DNA of 64,000 nt from Rhodocollybia butyracea (Eukaryota; Basidiomycota; Agaricomycetes; Agaricales; Omphalotaceae), in assembly GCA_015501585.1 (NCBI GenBank), contig JADNRY010000320.1, positions 1 through 64,000 on the forward strand. The letters run 5' to 3'. The position numbers and the translations under genes were made by a program. How positions within the stretch are numbered: position 1 is the first letter of the stretch; the number at the start of each line of letters is the position of its first letter. Under the pieces are notes generated by a model that worked only from the letters and a program-made list of their open reading frames with translations, searched no databases and had not been told where the DNA came from. Of this stretch, positions 1-12,236 are shown piece by piece.

Positions 1-1378
1 ACCGTGGTCAGGGTTTGTATTCGTCGCGCTCCCGGCGATAGATCCCATCGGAATGCCTGTACAGTGATTCTGCGGCGCGGAAGAGGTCTGCATAGCTTGC
101 GATGGAGTGGATCCTATCCCTTCTACATCTTGCATCTCATGGTCAGGATTTCTACTCGTCGGGGTCCCAGAGAGCACTGGGGGAGTTCCTGCATCAGCTC
201 GACCCTTTGCCTTCAAGGATATCAGTTCTGCCTTTGATATGATAAATTTCCACATAAAGTGTACCCGGAGATGTGTTACCTCCTTTTCAAGCCTTTGAAT
301 TTCCAATTGTTTTTTGAGATTTTCATTTTGAATATCCTTGAGAGTGCCTGAATTATTCTGGAAAGTATTTGAGCATGACAGAACAATACAATAACCTTAC
401 GAACCTTCAAACGAGTTAATTCCTTGTTGGCAGCAGAGTGAGCGCCTTGGAGATCTTTCACCTCCACTAAGGTGGAGGAATGTGCAGTTTCCACTTCATG
501 GAGCCTCTCCAGTTCCGCATTCTGGTTCTGTAATAGTTTTATTAGTTATGTCCACAAATGGGGAGCGATCTGTATATACAAACTGCAAGCTTTTTATTTA
601 CTGCTTCTATCGCTGATCTGTGATTGTTTTCGTTCTCTTGAAGGGTTGACTGGTTGTTTGAAATAAGAACTTGATCGATGAAAAAGACTAGTAACACCGA
701 ACCTGCAAGGCTTGTGATTGGGTTATCAATGCATCCAGTGCTTTCTAAGATGCACTTTAATACAGATAGAGGCAGAACCGATTAACATACAGCAGTATCT
801 CCCAATCTATGATCAATTGTTTCCAGACGACCTCAATATACCCCCTGGTGAACGTTGGGAGCATGAGATATCGGATAAAATGACATGGCAAAAAGAACAT
901 ACCAGCAATGCATCTGGATCCCTCAATAGCTCCTGTTTGTCGAGAACTACGCTATTCTCAGTCGGGAAAGTCAGAATTGCTTCAACAATTTTTTTGCTGT
1001 AGGACTGAAAGGAACATTAAATAGGAAGAGTATGTTGTAGAAGGATTTTTGTACCTCAAGCTCTGAAATTCGTGATTGCTGCCGGCAGATTTTTGTGTTT
1101 TCATCATTCTGTAAAAAAGTGTAAGGGCCAATGGTATCTGAAGCTCTTGGCAATGCTTACCAGCATATCATTACTCTCACGCAATCTTCTCTAGAAAACT
1201 GCTCGGCTTTTATAGTACACATCATATGAATGGTCAAACCTTCAGAAGCTCAATTTGAGCCTTAAGATGTTCCAATTCACTGTGTTTTGATTTCTGTGCA
1301 GCCGTCTAGTGAACATGAGATATTGTAAAAAACAACCCTGTATGAACTTACCAGTAGCCTTTGATTGGACTTGATGAT
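1..1378 (-). CDS. Coiled-coil protein, C-terminal end cut off by the window edge
   Basis: I read this as short minus-strand exons joined by GT-AG introns: 1378-1352, 1305-1240, 1190-1161, 1108-1055, 1004-903, 527-405 and 357-1. The stretch 902-528 is unclear. Most exons give Leu/Glu/Lys/Asn-rich heptad-like sequence (SELEHLKAQIELLK near 1265; VEVKDLQGAHSAANKELTRL near 430). The last open stretch turns into a Ser/Pro/Thr-rich tail that runs off the window at base 1. I saw no catalytic motif and no convincing start codon, so the N-terminus is unknown. It lies downstream of the Ulp1-like gene on the same strand. Fungal Ulp1-type proteins often have long coiled-coil tails, so the two may once have been a single gene split by the repeat at 1617-1811; that is inference. 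The exon chain in one frame supports a real gene; its function is unknown. Confidence 0.5.
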
Positions 1379-1383
1379 GACCT

Positions 1384-2008
1384 ACATCAGGAAAAACACT
1401 TCTGACCTAGGCTTTCCAAGGTTCACCTCATGGTGCAGAGGCTATCCAAGGTGCCCAAGTTACTTTGGCACCCTAGGTTTTGAGGTCAATTCCTATGTCT
1501 CTTTATTATATCTTTGAAGTGCCTGTAGGAAGTGTAGGGTTTGCTTTAAGTGGGCCTCATGTTGCTGTGGTTCTTTAGTCTCTCCAGATATCCTATGTAC
1601 ATTAGGTCATCTATGTCTCCCAGGGAAGCCCTAGGAAAGTTGTAGAGAAGCTGTAGAGAAGCCCCGAGAAGTCCCAGGGAAGTCGTAGAGAAGCCCCGAG
1701 AAGTCCCAGGGAAGTCATAGAGAAGCCCCAAGAAGTCCCAGGGAAGTCGTAGAGAAGCCCCAAGAAGGCCCAGGGAAGTCGTAGAGAAGCCCCGAGAAGC
1801 CCCAGGGAAGTGGGATCTTCATAAGTATACCTTTGATTATGTATCATGACAAACATCATATTATCAAAATGTGAGCTAAACGTTGTGAGAAGTGCGACAC
1901 TCTCAAGATAAACCGAAGTGAAAAGCCAGCTACTATCTATTGCACAAGACATACACTTTGATTATTTTTACGCAACACCGTACAGCCATATATACAGATA
2001 TGTACTTG
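1384..2008. other. Gap with a sequence resembling one end of the foldback element
   Basis: The bases from 1388 (CAGGAAAAACACTTCTGACC) resemble the terminus of the foldback elements at 26549 and 52078 (CAGGAAAAGCC...CCTAGG), but I found no matching right end. The interval also holds the minisatellite at 1617-1811. No gene could be supported here. Confidence 0.3.
1617..1811. repeat. Minisatellite, about 32-bp unit, about six copies
   Basis: Tandem imperfect copies of a unit with GTCGTAGAGAAGCCCC followed by GAGAAGTCCCAGGGAA. Copies differ by single substitutions such as GTCGTA/GTCATA and CCCCGAG/CCCCAAG. It lies between the Ulp1-like gene and the coiled-coil exons. Confidence 0.85.
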
Positions 2009-3574
2009 CTAGGATAGACCAGCATCTGAGAGCATCTCATGTGCCAGCCTCAAACGTTTGCCTACCATATTATCTGTGAATTTGAGATGATTTGGCTGAC
2101 AATTGTCCCCAAGATTGACCTGGTGAAATTCCAAAATGTGTCGAAGATGCCACAATAAGTGAACCCCACAATCGTACCCGTTAGGCTGGAAATGAACCTG
2201 AGAATTGATGAATGCGGGCAGAAATTATGATGCAAGTCTAAGACAAACCTCGAAGTGGGGATCAATATCCACCCACAGTCCACATTATTTTTGAGGTTGA
2301 TGTCTTGGCCTCGAATACTACCTAAGACTTCTGTAACCCATAATAAAAGCTAATGGTTCACTTGAACGTTTGAGAGTAGTAGTATGAATGGAATGAAAAT
2401 GTACCATCATCAACTTAGCGTTCTTCCTAAGGAGCGGTGGTTTTTTTCGATTGTTAACACATGTAGGCTTCCAACTGTCATAGACATCGATTCGCTGGTC
2501 AAGGAAATCGATACAGCGCAGAGTACCAATGGTGCTTATCGTTGATAGGAATGAAGACACTATCCCAGTCCCTGAGCTCCTGCGATAGCTACAGAAAACA
2601 CTGAGAGTTCATACAAACACCTGGGACAAAAAGCACTTACTATGGCTTTACGACACCACTTAGAGATCATTTCCTCGTCCGTTTGTGTCAGGATTCCATC
2701 CTCCGGGGGAACAAAGTCATTTGACATAAAAAGGCACTTAGAAGCGAAAAATGAGGAGAGCCCAAGAGTAGTGCCAGATTCAGTGCACCACTTGCCGACA
2801 AAATAGTTGACAACTTCGTCATTGATCCAACGGTTAACGCCAAGCGTCCGAAAGTCGGAGAGCTGAACATGGCTAAACTTGGAGGTGATTATTTCAGGGC
2901 TGTAGGATGACTAGGACGATTAAGACGAGGGATGAGAGAAACAGCATGTCGCATACCGAGTCCAGCAAAACTCTTAGCCTGGCCTCTGCCTCCTCCGGAT
3001 ATTCATCGAGGCCTTTCCACAAAGCATTTTCTATGGCTATCCTTTTCCTACTAATACACCCACGCAGAGTCTTCAAATTACAAAGGGCGCGTAGAGCAGT
3101 GTTATCAGAAGGGATGGTGTGGTGGTACTTTAGGCGACGATTAAGGGAGGCCTCAACGCGGGTCGCCGTGGCAAGAATCCTGATGGTTTCGTGTAGTTGG
3201 GTCATTTGAAACGTTGAGTCTGGGTAGAATCGACTATTGGATGTGGACGGTATTGTAAAAGTCGAGTCGACAAGAGCATTGAGTTGGTCGATAGTTGTCA
3301 GATTGAAGAGTTGCTGAAGGGAGAGAGATGGAAAAAAAGTCTTGCAGTCTTTTATGATATTGACTATATCTCGAAGGACTGGTAGTGTACAACTTCGACT
3401 GGGTCCAAACGGTTCGAAGTTGGCAGGCAGACAATTTTTGTGAGATTTCGCGAGTCGGGAAAATGAAGGCAAATTTTGATACATTGTTCTATTTGCTTTC
3501 AGGTTTGAGCGCTGAGGAGGAAACTCTGAGAACTCACCTTGTGGTAGATACAGACATTGCTTAAAATGACTCAT
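2009..3574 (-). CDS. Ulp1-like cysteine protease (C48 family), copy A, probably frameshifted
   Basis: C48 proteases cleave SUMO-type modifiers; in fungi many copies travel with repeats. The ATG is at 3574. The 5' exon (3574 to about 2920) encodes a helical N-terminal region. Exon 2 (about 2890-2640) carries the substrate-domain start NRWINDEVVNYFVGKWC. The next exon has WDSVFIPINDKHHWYSAL, with the catalytic His, then RIDVYDSW, with the likely catalytic Asp. The exon after 2190 has NGYDCGVHLLWHLRHIL, with the catalytic Cys. The stop is TAG at 2011-2009. Between the His and Asp motifs (2511-2520) the frame changes by one base, so it is either a pseudogene or carries a sequence error. The junction between the first two exons (about 2960-2890) is also unclear. 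The broken copy B at 13.7-15.1 kb aligns with it motif by motif. Confidence 0.72.
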
Positions 3575-3618
3575 CTAGCGGCGTTAATTATTGCCGGAAT
3601 TTTGCCGGAAAATGAACG

Positions 3619-3682
3619 TGAATCGTAAATCGTAAATCGTAAATCATGAATTGTAAATTGTAAATTGTAAATCGTAAATCGA
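3619..3682. repeat. Seven-base tandem repeat (CGTAAAT)n
   Basis: About nine copies of CGTAAAT, with variants ATGAATT and TGTAAAT, just upstream of the copy A start codon at 3574. The gap 3575-3998 holds nothing else that I recognise. Confidence 0.85.
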
Positions 3683-3998
3683 GAGGTCATCTTCCAACAC
3701 GGATATCTCGCAATGGTCTGGATAGTATCATCTAAGTCCTTTGTTTAAGCTGCAGAATATATAGTACTAGGACACAAATCCGAAATATCAGAGAAAAAGT
3801 AGAACTAGATGATATAACTGTTGTCTCTCCAATTTATTGAACAGAAAATGCAAACAATTCAAAATGAAGGAGTTTCAAAAACGAAGGCAAAAGAGAAGCG
3901 CAAGTGGTAGGAGATGTAGATAATCTCCAGAACAATAAAGCGGGAGGCTGAAGTCACAGTAAGCATCGACACCACTGATCATTCCCCACTATCCTTCT

Positions 3999-6275
3999 TC
4001 ATCCACCCAAATCGTTATTATCCCCAGGGATCTGGGCTTCACCAAAGGCAGGAGCAAGCATCTGGTACTCCCCCTTGCGTGCAGCACGACCACTAGCTTC
4101 CTTGGAGTCTTCCTTGGAGTCAATGTCATAGTACTCTGTTCTGGTGGTAACAAACTGCTCATATTCTGCACCGATCTTCAACTTCTTGCATATAACCTCG
4201 GTACTCTGAAACTGGGTAGCCATCTCCTGCTCAGCCCAGTCAGGAGAAGTCGCCCTCCATGACTCATCCCTCAAAGCGTTGCTAAAGCAAGTAATCATAT
4301 ATTCATGGCTTTCCAAATTTCGCTCGGCAGTGAAGAGCTCGGGACTGAACATGACATTTAAGTCTTCCGGGGGGCAATATAGGATGCAAACAGCAATGAC
4401 TATTTCATTTATGAGTTTCTGGAAATGCAGTGTGTTCCAGCCCCAAAGAATGCGTCCGGGGCCGATGGTGTCTCTCTTGCCGGTAGCTCCTTCTCTGAAG
4501 GCATTGAGAGCCCCAGTCCACGAGAACTTATTGTTTCGGTAGGCCCGCATGTGAATCGAAGTCAAGGGAGCAGATGCATAGCGGTTGGCCATGAACAACA
4601 TGACATAAAAGAACGACTCGAGGTCATCACGAACTTGGTGGGGGAATCTGGGTCCTCTAAAAGTTTAATGGACATGAATTGCCATGTGCCCTGACAGGAT
4701 ATTGAGGATCTTCAAACAGAGGGAGAAGAAGGGTAACTCACAGTTCTTTCCGTTGTTCTCGCCGCCGGGGGTATCCCAGTGACTTTTATCGAACGTTCCC
4801 AGTCAATAAGGTACCCGCGACTTTTGAAGAAGATGATGTTCCCGGAGGAAATATCTCTGTGGAGCACACCCGCTTTGCGGTATGCTTCGTAATGAGCTAT
4901 AGTCATTATTTAACACATATGTTCTAAGATAGGGGGTGGTTCACTGTACCTTGGAGTGCATCAGAAATAATCTGCGCAAACTGATGCGTTGATATACACT
5001 TGGTGAGTGGCTCCCCGACAACGTCAAGCACTAGACGGAAGTGGACAAGTTTGATTCCGAGAACTTCGGTCTGCTGAAAACGGCCAGCTATGTCTTCTCC
5101 TGCCAGGGCATGAGGGACATGAGAAACCCCTTTGCACTCCAGAGCCTTGTAGGTTTCGTATTCGGAGTCATATTTCCAATTCCTCCAGAAGTCTTTCAGA
5201 AGCACGAGGCGCCGGTTCTCATGGTCAAATGCTACAAAGCAGCGTGTGCCTTGTCCTACGGGGTACAAGTGTGTGGTAGTGAAGGGTTGGTAGACATAGA
5301 GGGTACACAGGTTGACAACTACTCTATAAACCACATCCACCTCCCCGTAAAAGCGTTTATGCAAGGCTTTTAAGTTCGGATTCCCTCGCAAGCCTGCCAT
5401 CAAGACCTGAGAGACTTCTTCGTAAATTGGATCGCAGGGAAGAACAGGTTCCATGGTCACATCATGGCCACGATCAGCGGGGCTGCTGTGAGTCAGACGC
5501 CAAAGGAACTCGTGAAGGTAAGGCATGGTAGTATGATTAAATGGATCTGTGTACTGCGTGCCTGCGCGCAAATGGCAAAAAAGACGACACTGGTCTCCGA
5601 GTATAAAGAACAGGAATACACGGGTCCTTTGCTGCGCAGCCTGAATAGCATTGAGATAGAGGGTAATTTGGCCACGGGTATCCTTAGCACTCTCAGGAAG
5701 AGTTTTGGCAGGAGGAAAAGGATCGTCGTGCTTTTTGACTTTGAACTCCCCAAAGAGTTCCACAGAGGCAGAGTTAGTCGTGGAATCCGGGTTGTATTTC
5801 GACGCCTCGTACAAGCCAATATCCGGCTTAATCGCAGACAAAGAAAAGTATTTCGCCGAAAATGAGGAGGCGTCACAGTGATTAGATGTGTTAATAAGCA
5901 CCCATTCCGGAGAAAGATAGTCTTTCATAGCTGTTATCTGCATAATATTAGATATCACAACGATTCCACGAAAAACAGTCGACGTACGAACGGAGCATAC
6001 TGCTGCATTTCCGCTTTCATCTGGGCGATATTCACCAGAGCGTCGTACTTTACCGCCGGCATACCTTCGGCCTCTGGTAACAAATCCAAGAAATTTCTCA
6101 TATCTATTTTTTCATATTTATCCCTCATCTCCTTTTCTGCGACCCGGTGAGCTCGGTCAAGAACGTAGTGGCTCGACGTGGCGCCATGCATTGTCGTTGC
6201 GCGATTGTGGATTGGAGTAGAAGCAGGCTCTGGCTCTGGCTCATGCAGACATTTTCTCGGAGTTAGGGGAGGCAT
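3999..6275 (-). CDS. FunK1-type fungal protein kinase, one frameshift
   Basis: FunK1 is a kinase-like family expanded in mushrooms; its substrates are mostly unknown. Exons: 6275-5988, 5937-4950, 4896-4742 and 4690-3999, with introns of 50-53 nt and clean GT-AG ends. The second exon holds the long N-terminal domain that precedes the kinase fold. The third exon carries the catalytic loop HRDISSGNI and the metal-binding LIDWE (in place of DFG). The last exon starts GTWQFMSI, typical of the family after the activation segment. After EDPDSP the frame shifts by one base, and the conserved HQVRDDLESFF follows in another frame. The shift sits at a run of five G (4640-4644), so one lost C/G would explain it. 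The full length is about 700 residues, normal for the family. The gene is otherwise intact, so this may be a homopolymer sequencing error. Confidence 0.85.
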
Positions 6276-7191
6276 AGTGGGCGTTCAGGTTCAAGTTGCG
6301 AAGGTCCTGACAGAATGTAAAAAAAGGGCTTAATATAACCATATAAAGAAAGTGTCCAGTTGGCAGACAAAAGTGAAGGGCAAGAAGGGAGTTGTGGCTT
6401 GCGTTTACTACTGCTATAGTCCGAACGAGATCATCTACGATTGGTGGCGCTAGGCGGCATCGACAATTGTTTCGATTGTCTCAAATATATACAGACAGAT
6501 GACTTGAAACTCAGACAATGCATCGCCATACATAGCGCACGAGGTATTGCCATCTGGCGAGCTCAGGTATCAAACCACTCAGAGGATCCTTAGCTCTACA
6601 CTTAGCTATACATGATTAGAAAACCTAAAATGGAATGCATGCAACGGTACATACCAGGGAACGGAATCACATCTCTGCCTGAATACTCTCGAACGTTTTT
6701 GACCAGGATATGCCTCTTTGTCGATAACAATCAAATTTCCATTTAATTAAGCAATCACACAGATTCACTTTCGTCGGACACGAAGTAGGCTCTAATAAGA
6801 GAGACGGATAAGCATGCTCATATATAGAGGGAAAGGAAAATTTACTTCGTAATGCGTCGGGAATGCGACAAAAGACCGTTTGCTGTTTACACTGAGCCTG
6901 ACGGGAACAGAAAAATTGTTGGTTGGTTGTTTGGTTGGCTGGTTAGAAAAATAAAAGCTTAGCAGCAGAGGACGAACCCGGGACGAACATACAGAGATTG
7001 TCAAAGCAGAAAGGATCACATGAAAAACAGGTGACACGAAAAGAAATCTTTTCTTACAATTTGAATTCGGGCGGTACTGGGATATTTACGAAACAAAAAA
7101 TTGTTCGACAAAAGATAAAGGCGTTGAAGTGAACTATGGTACAAATATTCATCGTTCGTAGATACATTTGGGCAGGGATTGGGTCAACCAT
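6276..7191. other. Intergenic gap
   Basis: Between the FunK1 start and the stop of the next minus-strand gene. I see a short TTGGTTGGTTGTTTGGTTGG run near 6920 and no supportable gene. Confidence 0.5.
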
Positions 7192-7996
7192 TTATGCTAT
7201 ACCCCACCAAAACTCCGAAGGAAGTGGTTCAACAATGCCCTCAGCTTTCAGGAATTCAAAAAGGGCTTCCGCTTCGTTTATCGTCCCGATTAGACGGATG
7301 ATCTCACCCCCATGCCATTTTAACCCCCGGCTTACAACAGTTCTGTCAGAAAGAAAGTCATTTTAGTCTAGAACCCAGCAGAAGAAATATTGCATACCGG
7401 CGAGTGTAGACACCAGGTCGCTCCCCCTTGATGACAATGAATCTCTCATTATCCATCTTGTTCTTCAACGCAGCGAGGACCCCAGTCATTCGACATTCTT
7501 CATAAGCGGCTTCTCCCCGCTCAACTCCATTGAACCTCTTGTAAACAGCATCAGACAATCCAGCAGTGGCCTCCTTTGCTCCAATGGATCCTTCACTTCC
7601 TTCCCATTCCCGGGTCACCATATCCAAATCGTTTAAGCCCCAATAAATAACGTACAACCTTGACCCATCGGATCCCACATTCGGCGGGTCAATTGGAGGC
7701 GAGTTTTTAATAAAGCTGAACGTTCGCCCTTTACCGGAACCAAGAGCCTGATAAATACCCCCCGCAGTGTAAGAAAAACTATAGTTGGCGGGAAATGCGA
7801 CGGAGGTGGCGGCAGTGGCTGGAGTATATGGAAGGGAGCTCAGAGGCAACCTATCTGATAGCAAGACCGGTCAGTGGTTCAAGGCTAAGACGTACTAACC
7901 TGCCAACTTACTCGAGCAGTTGGGTGTAGCCGCGTCAACGACGCAGTCGGACTTGTTGTCCTTCGATGTGTCTGAGCTGTTGCATGGTGGCTGCAT
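7192..7996 (-). CDS. Small protein with two viroplasmin/RNase H1 N-terminal-like modules
   Basis: Exons 7996-7912, 7854-7398 and 7342-7192 have GT-AG introns of 57 and 55 nt and give 230 residues without an internal stop. The middle holds RLYVIYWGLN ... LSDAVYKRFNGVERGEAAYE. The end holds RFIVIKGERPGVYT followed, after the intron, by INEAEALFEFLKAEG. Both match the pattern of the caulimovirus viroplasmin/RNase H1 N-terminal fold (YVV-x-G-x-x-PGVY, then AVYKxFxxxEEA). That module binds RNA/DNA hybrids in RNase H1, but here no RNase H catalytic domain follows. The start ATG was chosen because it opens the first exon in frame. The N-terminal half is Ser/Pro/Asn-rich. It is one of the few intact-looking genes in the window. 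The family call rests on short motifs. Confidence 0.6.
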
Positions 7997-8065
7997 AGCG
8001 GTGAGAGGAATGAGAAATTTTCAACTTACTTTATAAATCCTTCCACCGCATTGCCGTTGTGACTC

Positions 8066-8098
8066 AGTGTGATAGAACTTTTCCAGTTCTATCACACT
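8066..8098. repeat. Perfect 14-bp inverted repeat (hairpin)
   Basis: Arms AGTGTGATAGAACT (8066-8079) and its exact reverse complement (8085-8098), separated by 5 nt. It lies just upstream of the minus-strand gene that starts at 7996. No element ends are visible. The rest of 7997-8831 has no gene that I can support. Confidence 0.7.
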
Positions 8099-8831
8099 CT
8101 GGAAAGATGGAATCTCACAAACAACAAGTTAGGAAGTTGGATTGCCTCGATTTAGTCGTCCGATAAGCGCTCGGCGGAGAACGGGAACGAGTATCTTCTA
8201 CGACTCGTTAAGTATTCAAAATGTTAAGTATTCAAAACAAAGCGGAGTAGTGAAACTTTTCGTCAGCCATGGACAGTATGTAGGCAGAAAGTATGTCATT
8301 CAAGTTTGTATGTACCTGCTCAGACCTGCTCCTTCTCTTCCTATTGATAAAACCTATATATATATATAGATGTTGTTAGATGCTACAGCGATGAATAGAA
8401 ATGCAATTATTCATACCCTGTCTGGATTGATAGCGGTTCTCTGCATCGGGTGAAGGAAGAATCGTCAGGACCCGTCTGTGGTCTGGAATCGACACTAGCA
8501 TTCCACCTTGACCACAACTGGTCTACAAAGCGATTAATTTTCAGTGCACGTAAAGGGGTAAAAACAAAAATGCGCACTAGCTGCCATCCGCGAGAAAGAG
8601 ATCTTTCAGTTGGTTCTTCCATTTTCAGGAAACGATGTTTAACAACAAAAGAAAGCTCTATTTTGATAGTTAGGAACGAGCTCGAGTGCGACTCATGAAA
8701 TTCCGAGTAATGATAAGCCAAATGGTCCGAAGCGGATGCGCCGCTGCCTGTTATAGATATGTTTACGGACTTGCTCTCCATATGTAGACAAATCATCGAA
8801 ATTGTGAATTTTAATACAGAATGCTTGCAGC

Positions 8832-10562
8832 TCAAGGCTCGATACGCCGCCTCTTCCTGACCTTCGTAGGAGTGCTAACAGTCCATTTGGCGTCATCATC
8901 GATGAAAGGTTCGTCGGCACGAGCACCTTTACCAGGCGTTAGCATGAGAATATCTGGTGAACTGGATTCCAAATCTCTTCTTCTTCGCCAACGCTTCCAA
9001 GCAGGCTAGGCGCGCGCGAAAAGAGGCCCGTTCGACTTGTGGAATGGCTTTGTGATGTCCACACCGACTTCACCGGTGTCGCCTCCACCAGTATGGTCGT
9101 ACTGTCAGCTATATGGACTTGCGACATCGATACAGTCCTGACTGGTTTCGACGGCGTCGCTTCTACCAACACAGTCACGGATGGTTCATGTTTCGTTGGC
9201 TTGTCTTGTTCGCGTGGATGAGATTCTGACAGCCAAAAAGATGCAGTAGCAGCTGTCGTGGCAGTAGGCGCTTTGTTCTTGGATTTGAACGACATAGAGA
9301 CCTCTCGGGAGAGCACTCTGCCTTTATTCGACCCAAGACCAGTGCGTTTGGCTTTTTGTTTTCCTTCGGCCTCTTCAGCCAGTGAGACGGATAATGAGCG
9401 AGAACGCTCGCGCTGTAGTCTGGACCGTTGAAAATCCTGCTGAGATGGAGCATGTTTGAGCTCTCAGTTGGACGCGGTGGAAGTCGTGGAGAGAGCAGGC
9501 GATGGATGTCGTGTAGGTGGATTGAATGGTCTGATTAGGCCATCACTGGAATCATCCGACGCTCATTGCGTCTCTCCAAACTGCTCGTCTTCTTCGTCTG
9601 AGAATGGTGAATTAGGAGAGACTTTGGACCGAAAAAGCGCACAAGATTCTGGTAGGCTTAATTTGAATCTGTGAAAGATTTTAGCTGCAGATTATACGCT
9701 GAAGATGGTGACTAACAAAGGTTCGATAGTGTTTTGACAAAACGATTGTGCCCAGTCCAACTCGTTTTTCTCTTTCGTTGTTATACGAACGACTTCGTTC
9801 GAGTCTAAATCTCCCATTAGTTGCCACATGGAAAGCTTGTCCATGAAACCTTCTAGGCGATCTTAGGGAGTTGCAACAGGAGCAATCTTCTTTCGTGGTC
9901 TCTTCCTACGCTTTACGGACGACATTTCAGGAGATTCTGGGTGTAAAGGCTGTGGTCCAGGAAGCGAAAGGATGAGAAAGTAGAGCAATATTTGTATTTG
10001 AGCCCTATACCGACATACATTCAGTGTATGTTAGAAATAGGTAAAGCGACTTACTCGCGTCGTCCCATTCTCCTTATCCATCTAAGCCTCCAATCATTAT
10101 TCATCCAAATGGGAGTTTCTATGAGGTGACTCCTATGAGCACCATTCTCTGAGCCGTTGGAGCGCGTCCGTTCGCGTTCGGCTTGGTCCTCAACATTGCT
10201 CTTCACCTGGCTCAATGCAAACCACATCATTGTTTCCTCAATCTCTCCAGCGCCGCCATCGTTATCAAGAATTTCTGGTAGTTCGACGTGATACTTATTC
10301 GCGGAAGCACGTGCAGTGAGGGAGAGGAGATGCGACTTGTCAAATTCAAGGGCATTATGGACTGGAAAGCAGTCAGTAACCGACATTGACTAGATTCAAG
10401 CAAATTTACCTCTGGAAGCCACAAAAATTGAGGGTAAGTTCTGACAACGAACTGGTCGAGAGTTTCACTGTTTAAATCAGTGAATGGGAAGCTTTGGTTC
10501 AAATTGGTTTCTTGAGATGACAACCATTTGATTGGCGGTTTTAGGTCGAGAACATAGGGCAA
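8832..10562 (-). pseudogene. SLD3: DNA replication regulator SLD3 (Treslin-like), broken copy
   Basis: Sld3 loads Cdc45 onto the replicative helicase at origins. Recognisable pieces in order: KPPIKWLSSQETN and YPQFLWLPE (10550-10400); KYHVELPEIL and EETMMWFALSQVK (10300-10190); after an intron, AQIQILLYFLILSLPG, KRRKRPRKK and DRLEGFMDKLSMWQL (9990-9830); FSDEEDEQFGE (about 9600); the Ser/Arg stretch with SREVSMS (about 9300); two LVEATP-type repeats (9180 and 9070); and the C-terminus SSPDILMLTPGKGARADEP ending at TGA 8834-8832. Disablements: TAA at 9863-9865 before DRLEGF, TGA at 9563-9565 and 9464-9466 (both CGA-like), a phase clash at the first intron, a frameshift near 8975 in a GAAGAAGAAGAG run, and no in-frame ATG. 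Introns are kept, so it is a DNA-level duplicate or a decayed locus. The gene is essential in yeast. Confidence 0.8.
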
Positions 10563-11180
10563 GCCAGATAATATATAGTGGCCATTGGCGTTCGTTTAAG
10601 AGTGCACACGGGCCGAGTAGTCCGCAGATATCATCAAACATAGGCGCTAAACCTATCTTACAACAACCTTGTTATCTATTTACTTTTATCGTTACGCTCG
10701 ATTTGCTCCGCTTCCCAATTCAACTTCTCCCTCAGCCGATCCTCCTGTTCTACGAAACTCAGCGGTAAACTTTTACCTAGTCCGAAAAAGACAAAGAGCC
10801 CCCACTTCCATCTGAACGGATTGACGGCCACACAGAAAACATACCAGAACAAAAGTTCGGAATATGTAAAGAAATCGAGGTTATATTATCAACGATTTCT
10901 TCACGACTAGGATAGCCAGTTTTCCATTGAACAGTTGGGAAGAAACGGTACATTAGACTGTGGATCTGGAGTCCAGATGTATTATTGACACCTAAGTAGT
11001 AAACTTGAACTTGACATCGCTGCGAGATGACTTACGCGCCCAGATACCGCCCAGCTGGTTGCGTTCCCCAGCTTCACAGAACGAATACGATACATTCCAG
11101 CTGTAACTTAATGTCACGCCAGAAGTGAGCAGCAAAACAGTAGAAAAAACTTAAGAGTAGATCCCGATAACAGCCGCAGC
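10563..11180. other. Intergenic gap
   Basis: Upstream of the SLD3 relic. An out-of-phase ATG near 10640 may be the remains of its first exon. I saw nothing else. Confidence 0.4.
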
Positions 11181-11268
11181 ACCCAAACTGGGAGTCGAAC
11201 CCGCCTCAGTCCACAACCCATTTGCATGAACCGCCATGAACCGCCTAACCACTCAGCCGTCTGGGCGA
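11181..11268 (-). tRNA. tRNA-like sequence, isotype undetermined, probably a pseudogene
   Basis: The minus strand starts CGCCCAGACGGCTGAGTGG, with an A-box-like GGCTGAGTGGTTAGG, and ends with a B-box-like GGGTTCGACTCCCA followed by a strand that pairs with the start through several G-T pairs. Between the arms is a tandem CGGTTCATGG duplication, and no regular anticodon stem forms, so I cannot assign an anticodon. Confidence 0.45.
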
Positions 11269-12236
11269 CGACGGTACAGGCAATGAGATAGGTTCTTTTA
11301 CCTACCTATCTCAGGCGTGTTCCATGGTTGCCGGTTGTTCCTTCGGATGTACGCGATTCTGATTACTCGAAGGTTGACCCATGAGGAATTGCAAGAGTAG
11401 AGAGCGTCTTTCGTGCCATAAAGAGGGAATCAGGAGGAGGATCTATAATGTTTTAGATTAACGCGAGCAGGGAAAAACTAATGTCACGTACCAGGCTAGT
11501 ATTTATCAATCAATGTTCAATATTCAACTGCGATATTCTATAGACGGACAGGAAGGCCTGAAGATTCATCAACGACAGTCGTTTGCTACCGCTGATTTGT
11601 GCTGGAACTCCACTAGTTGAGCTTGAGCTCGAGTTTGTTTGCATCCTGGAATCTTTTTAGTAACCAAAAAACGGGGAAAAAGACGCATGTAAACAACATT
11701 GCTCTTGGCACTAGTGTCTTCACATCTCCATTGTTGATGTTTATTGGTTTGCTAGTTTGAGTATTGTGTCTTCAACAACTTCAAGGTATTTGTTATCGAC
11801 ATCACGCCTAGTTTTTCCTAAGTGGAATAGAGCGTATTTGCAGTCGGTTGGGTGACCTCGGCGTCTCCTCGCTACGTCACACAACGATGCGGATGACGAC
11901 CGCAAGCTTGTCACGCCGTTCATCTGCGTCTCCTCGTTACATGTCACTTTTTAGCGGTTGCAGATAGCTCTAATGAGAATTGCGGTAACAAAGCAAAGTG
12001 AAAAACATGTACTTTTTTGACAGCGCTAGTCACAGACACGTGTTTCTCCGAGTCGATTAAGGACTTGATTAAGGATATTCCTTTGCCTCAACAAGAAATC
12101 TATATTTACGATATCAGTTATTCTTTCCGGATCTCTTTCTGTTGCTAAGGGACGCATTACTTTTTCTCGAAAGTTCTTGTACTTGTACTGTTATAAAGAT
12201 CAAAGTCACTGTCTTTTGTCGGACAGAAAACTACTC
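11269..12236. other. Intergenic gap upstream of the Cys-rich gene
   Basis: I found no supportable gene. The interval holds the presumed 5' region of the plus-strand gene at 12237. Confidence 0.4.

Noticed and set aside
8407..8835. 142-codon minus-strand open frame downstream of the SLD3 relic
   Set aside because: No domain character, no splice sites and overlap with the end of SLD3; it may be random.
9800..9900. An intron that would remove the TAA in the SLD3 relic (GTAAAG...CCTAG)
   Set aside because: Splicing there deletes the conserved basic segment and puts DRLEGF out of phase, so the stop stands.
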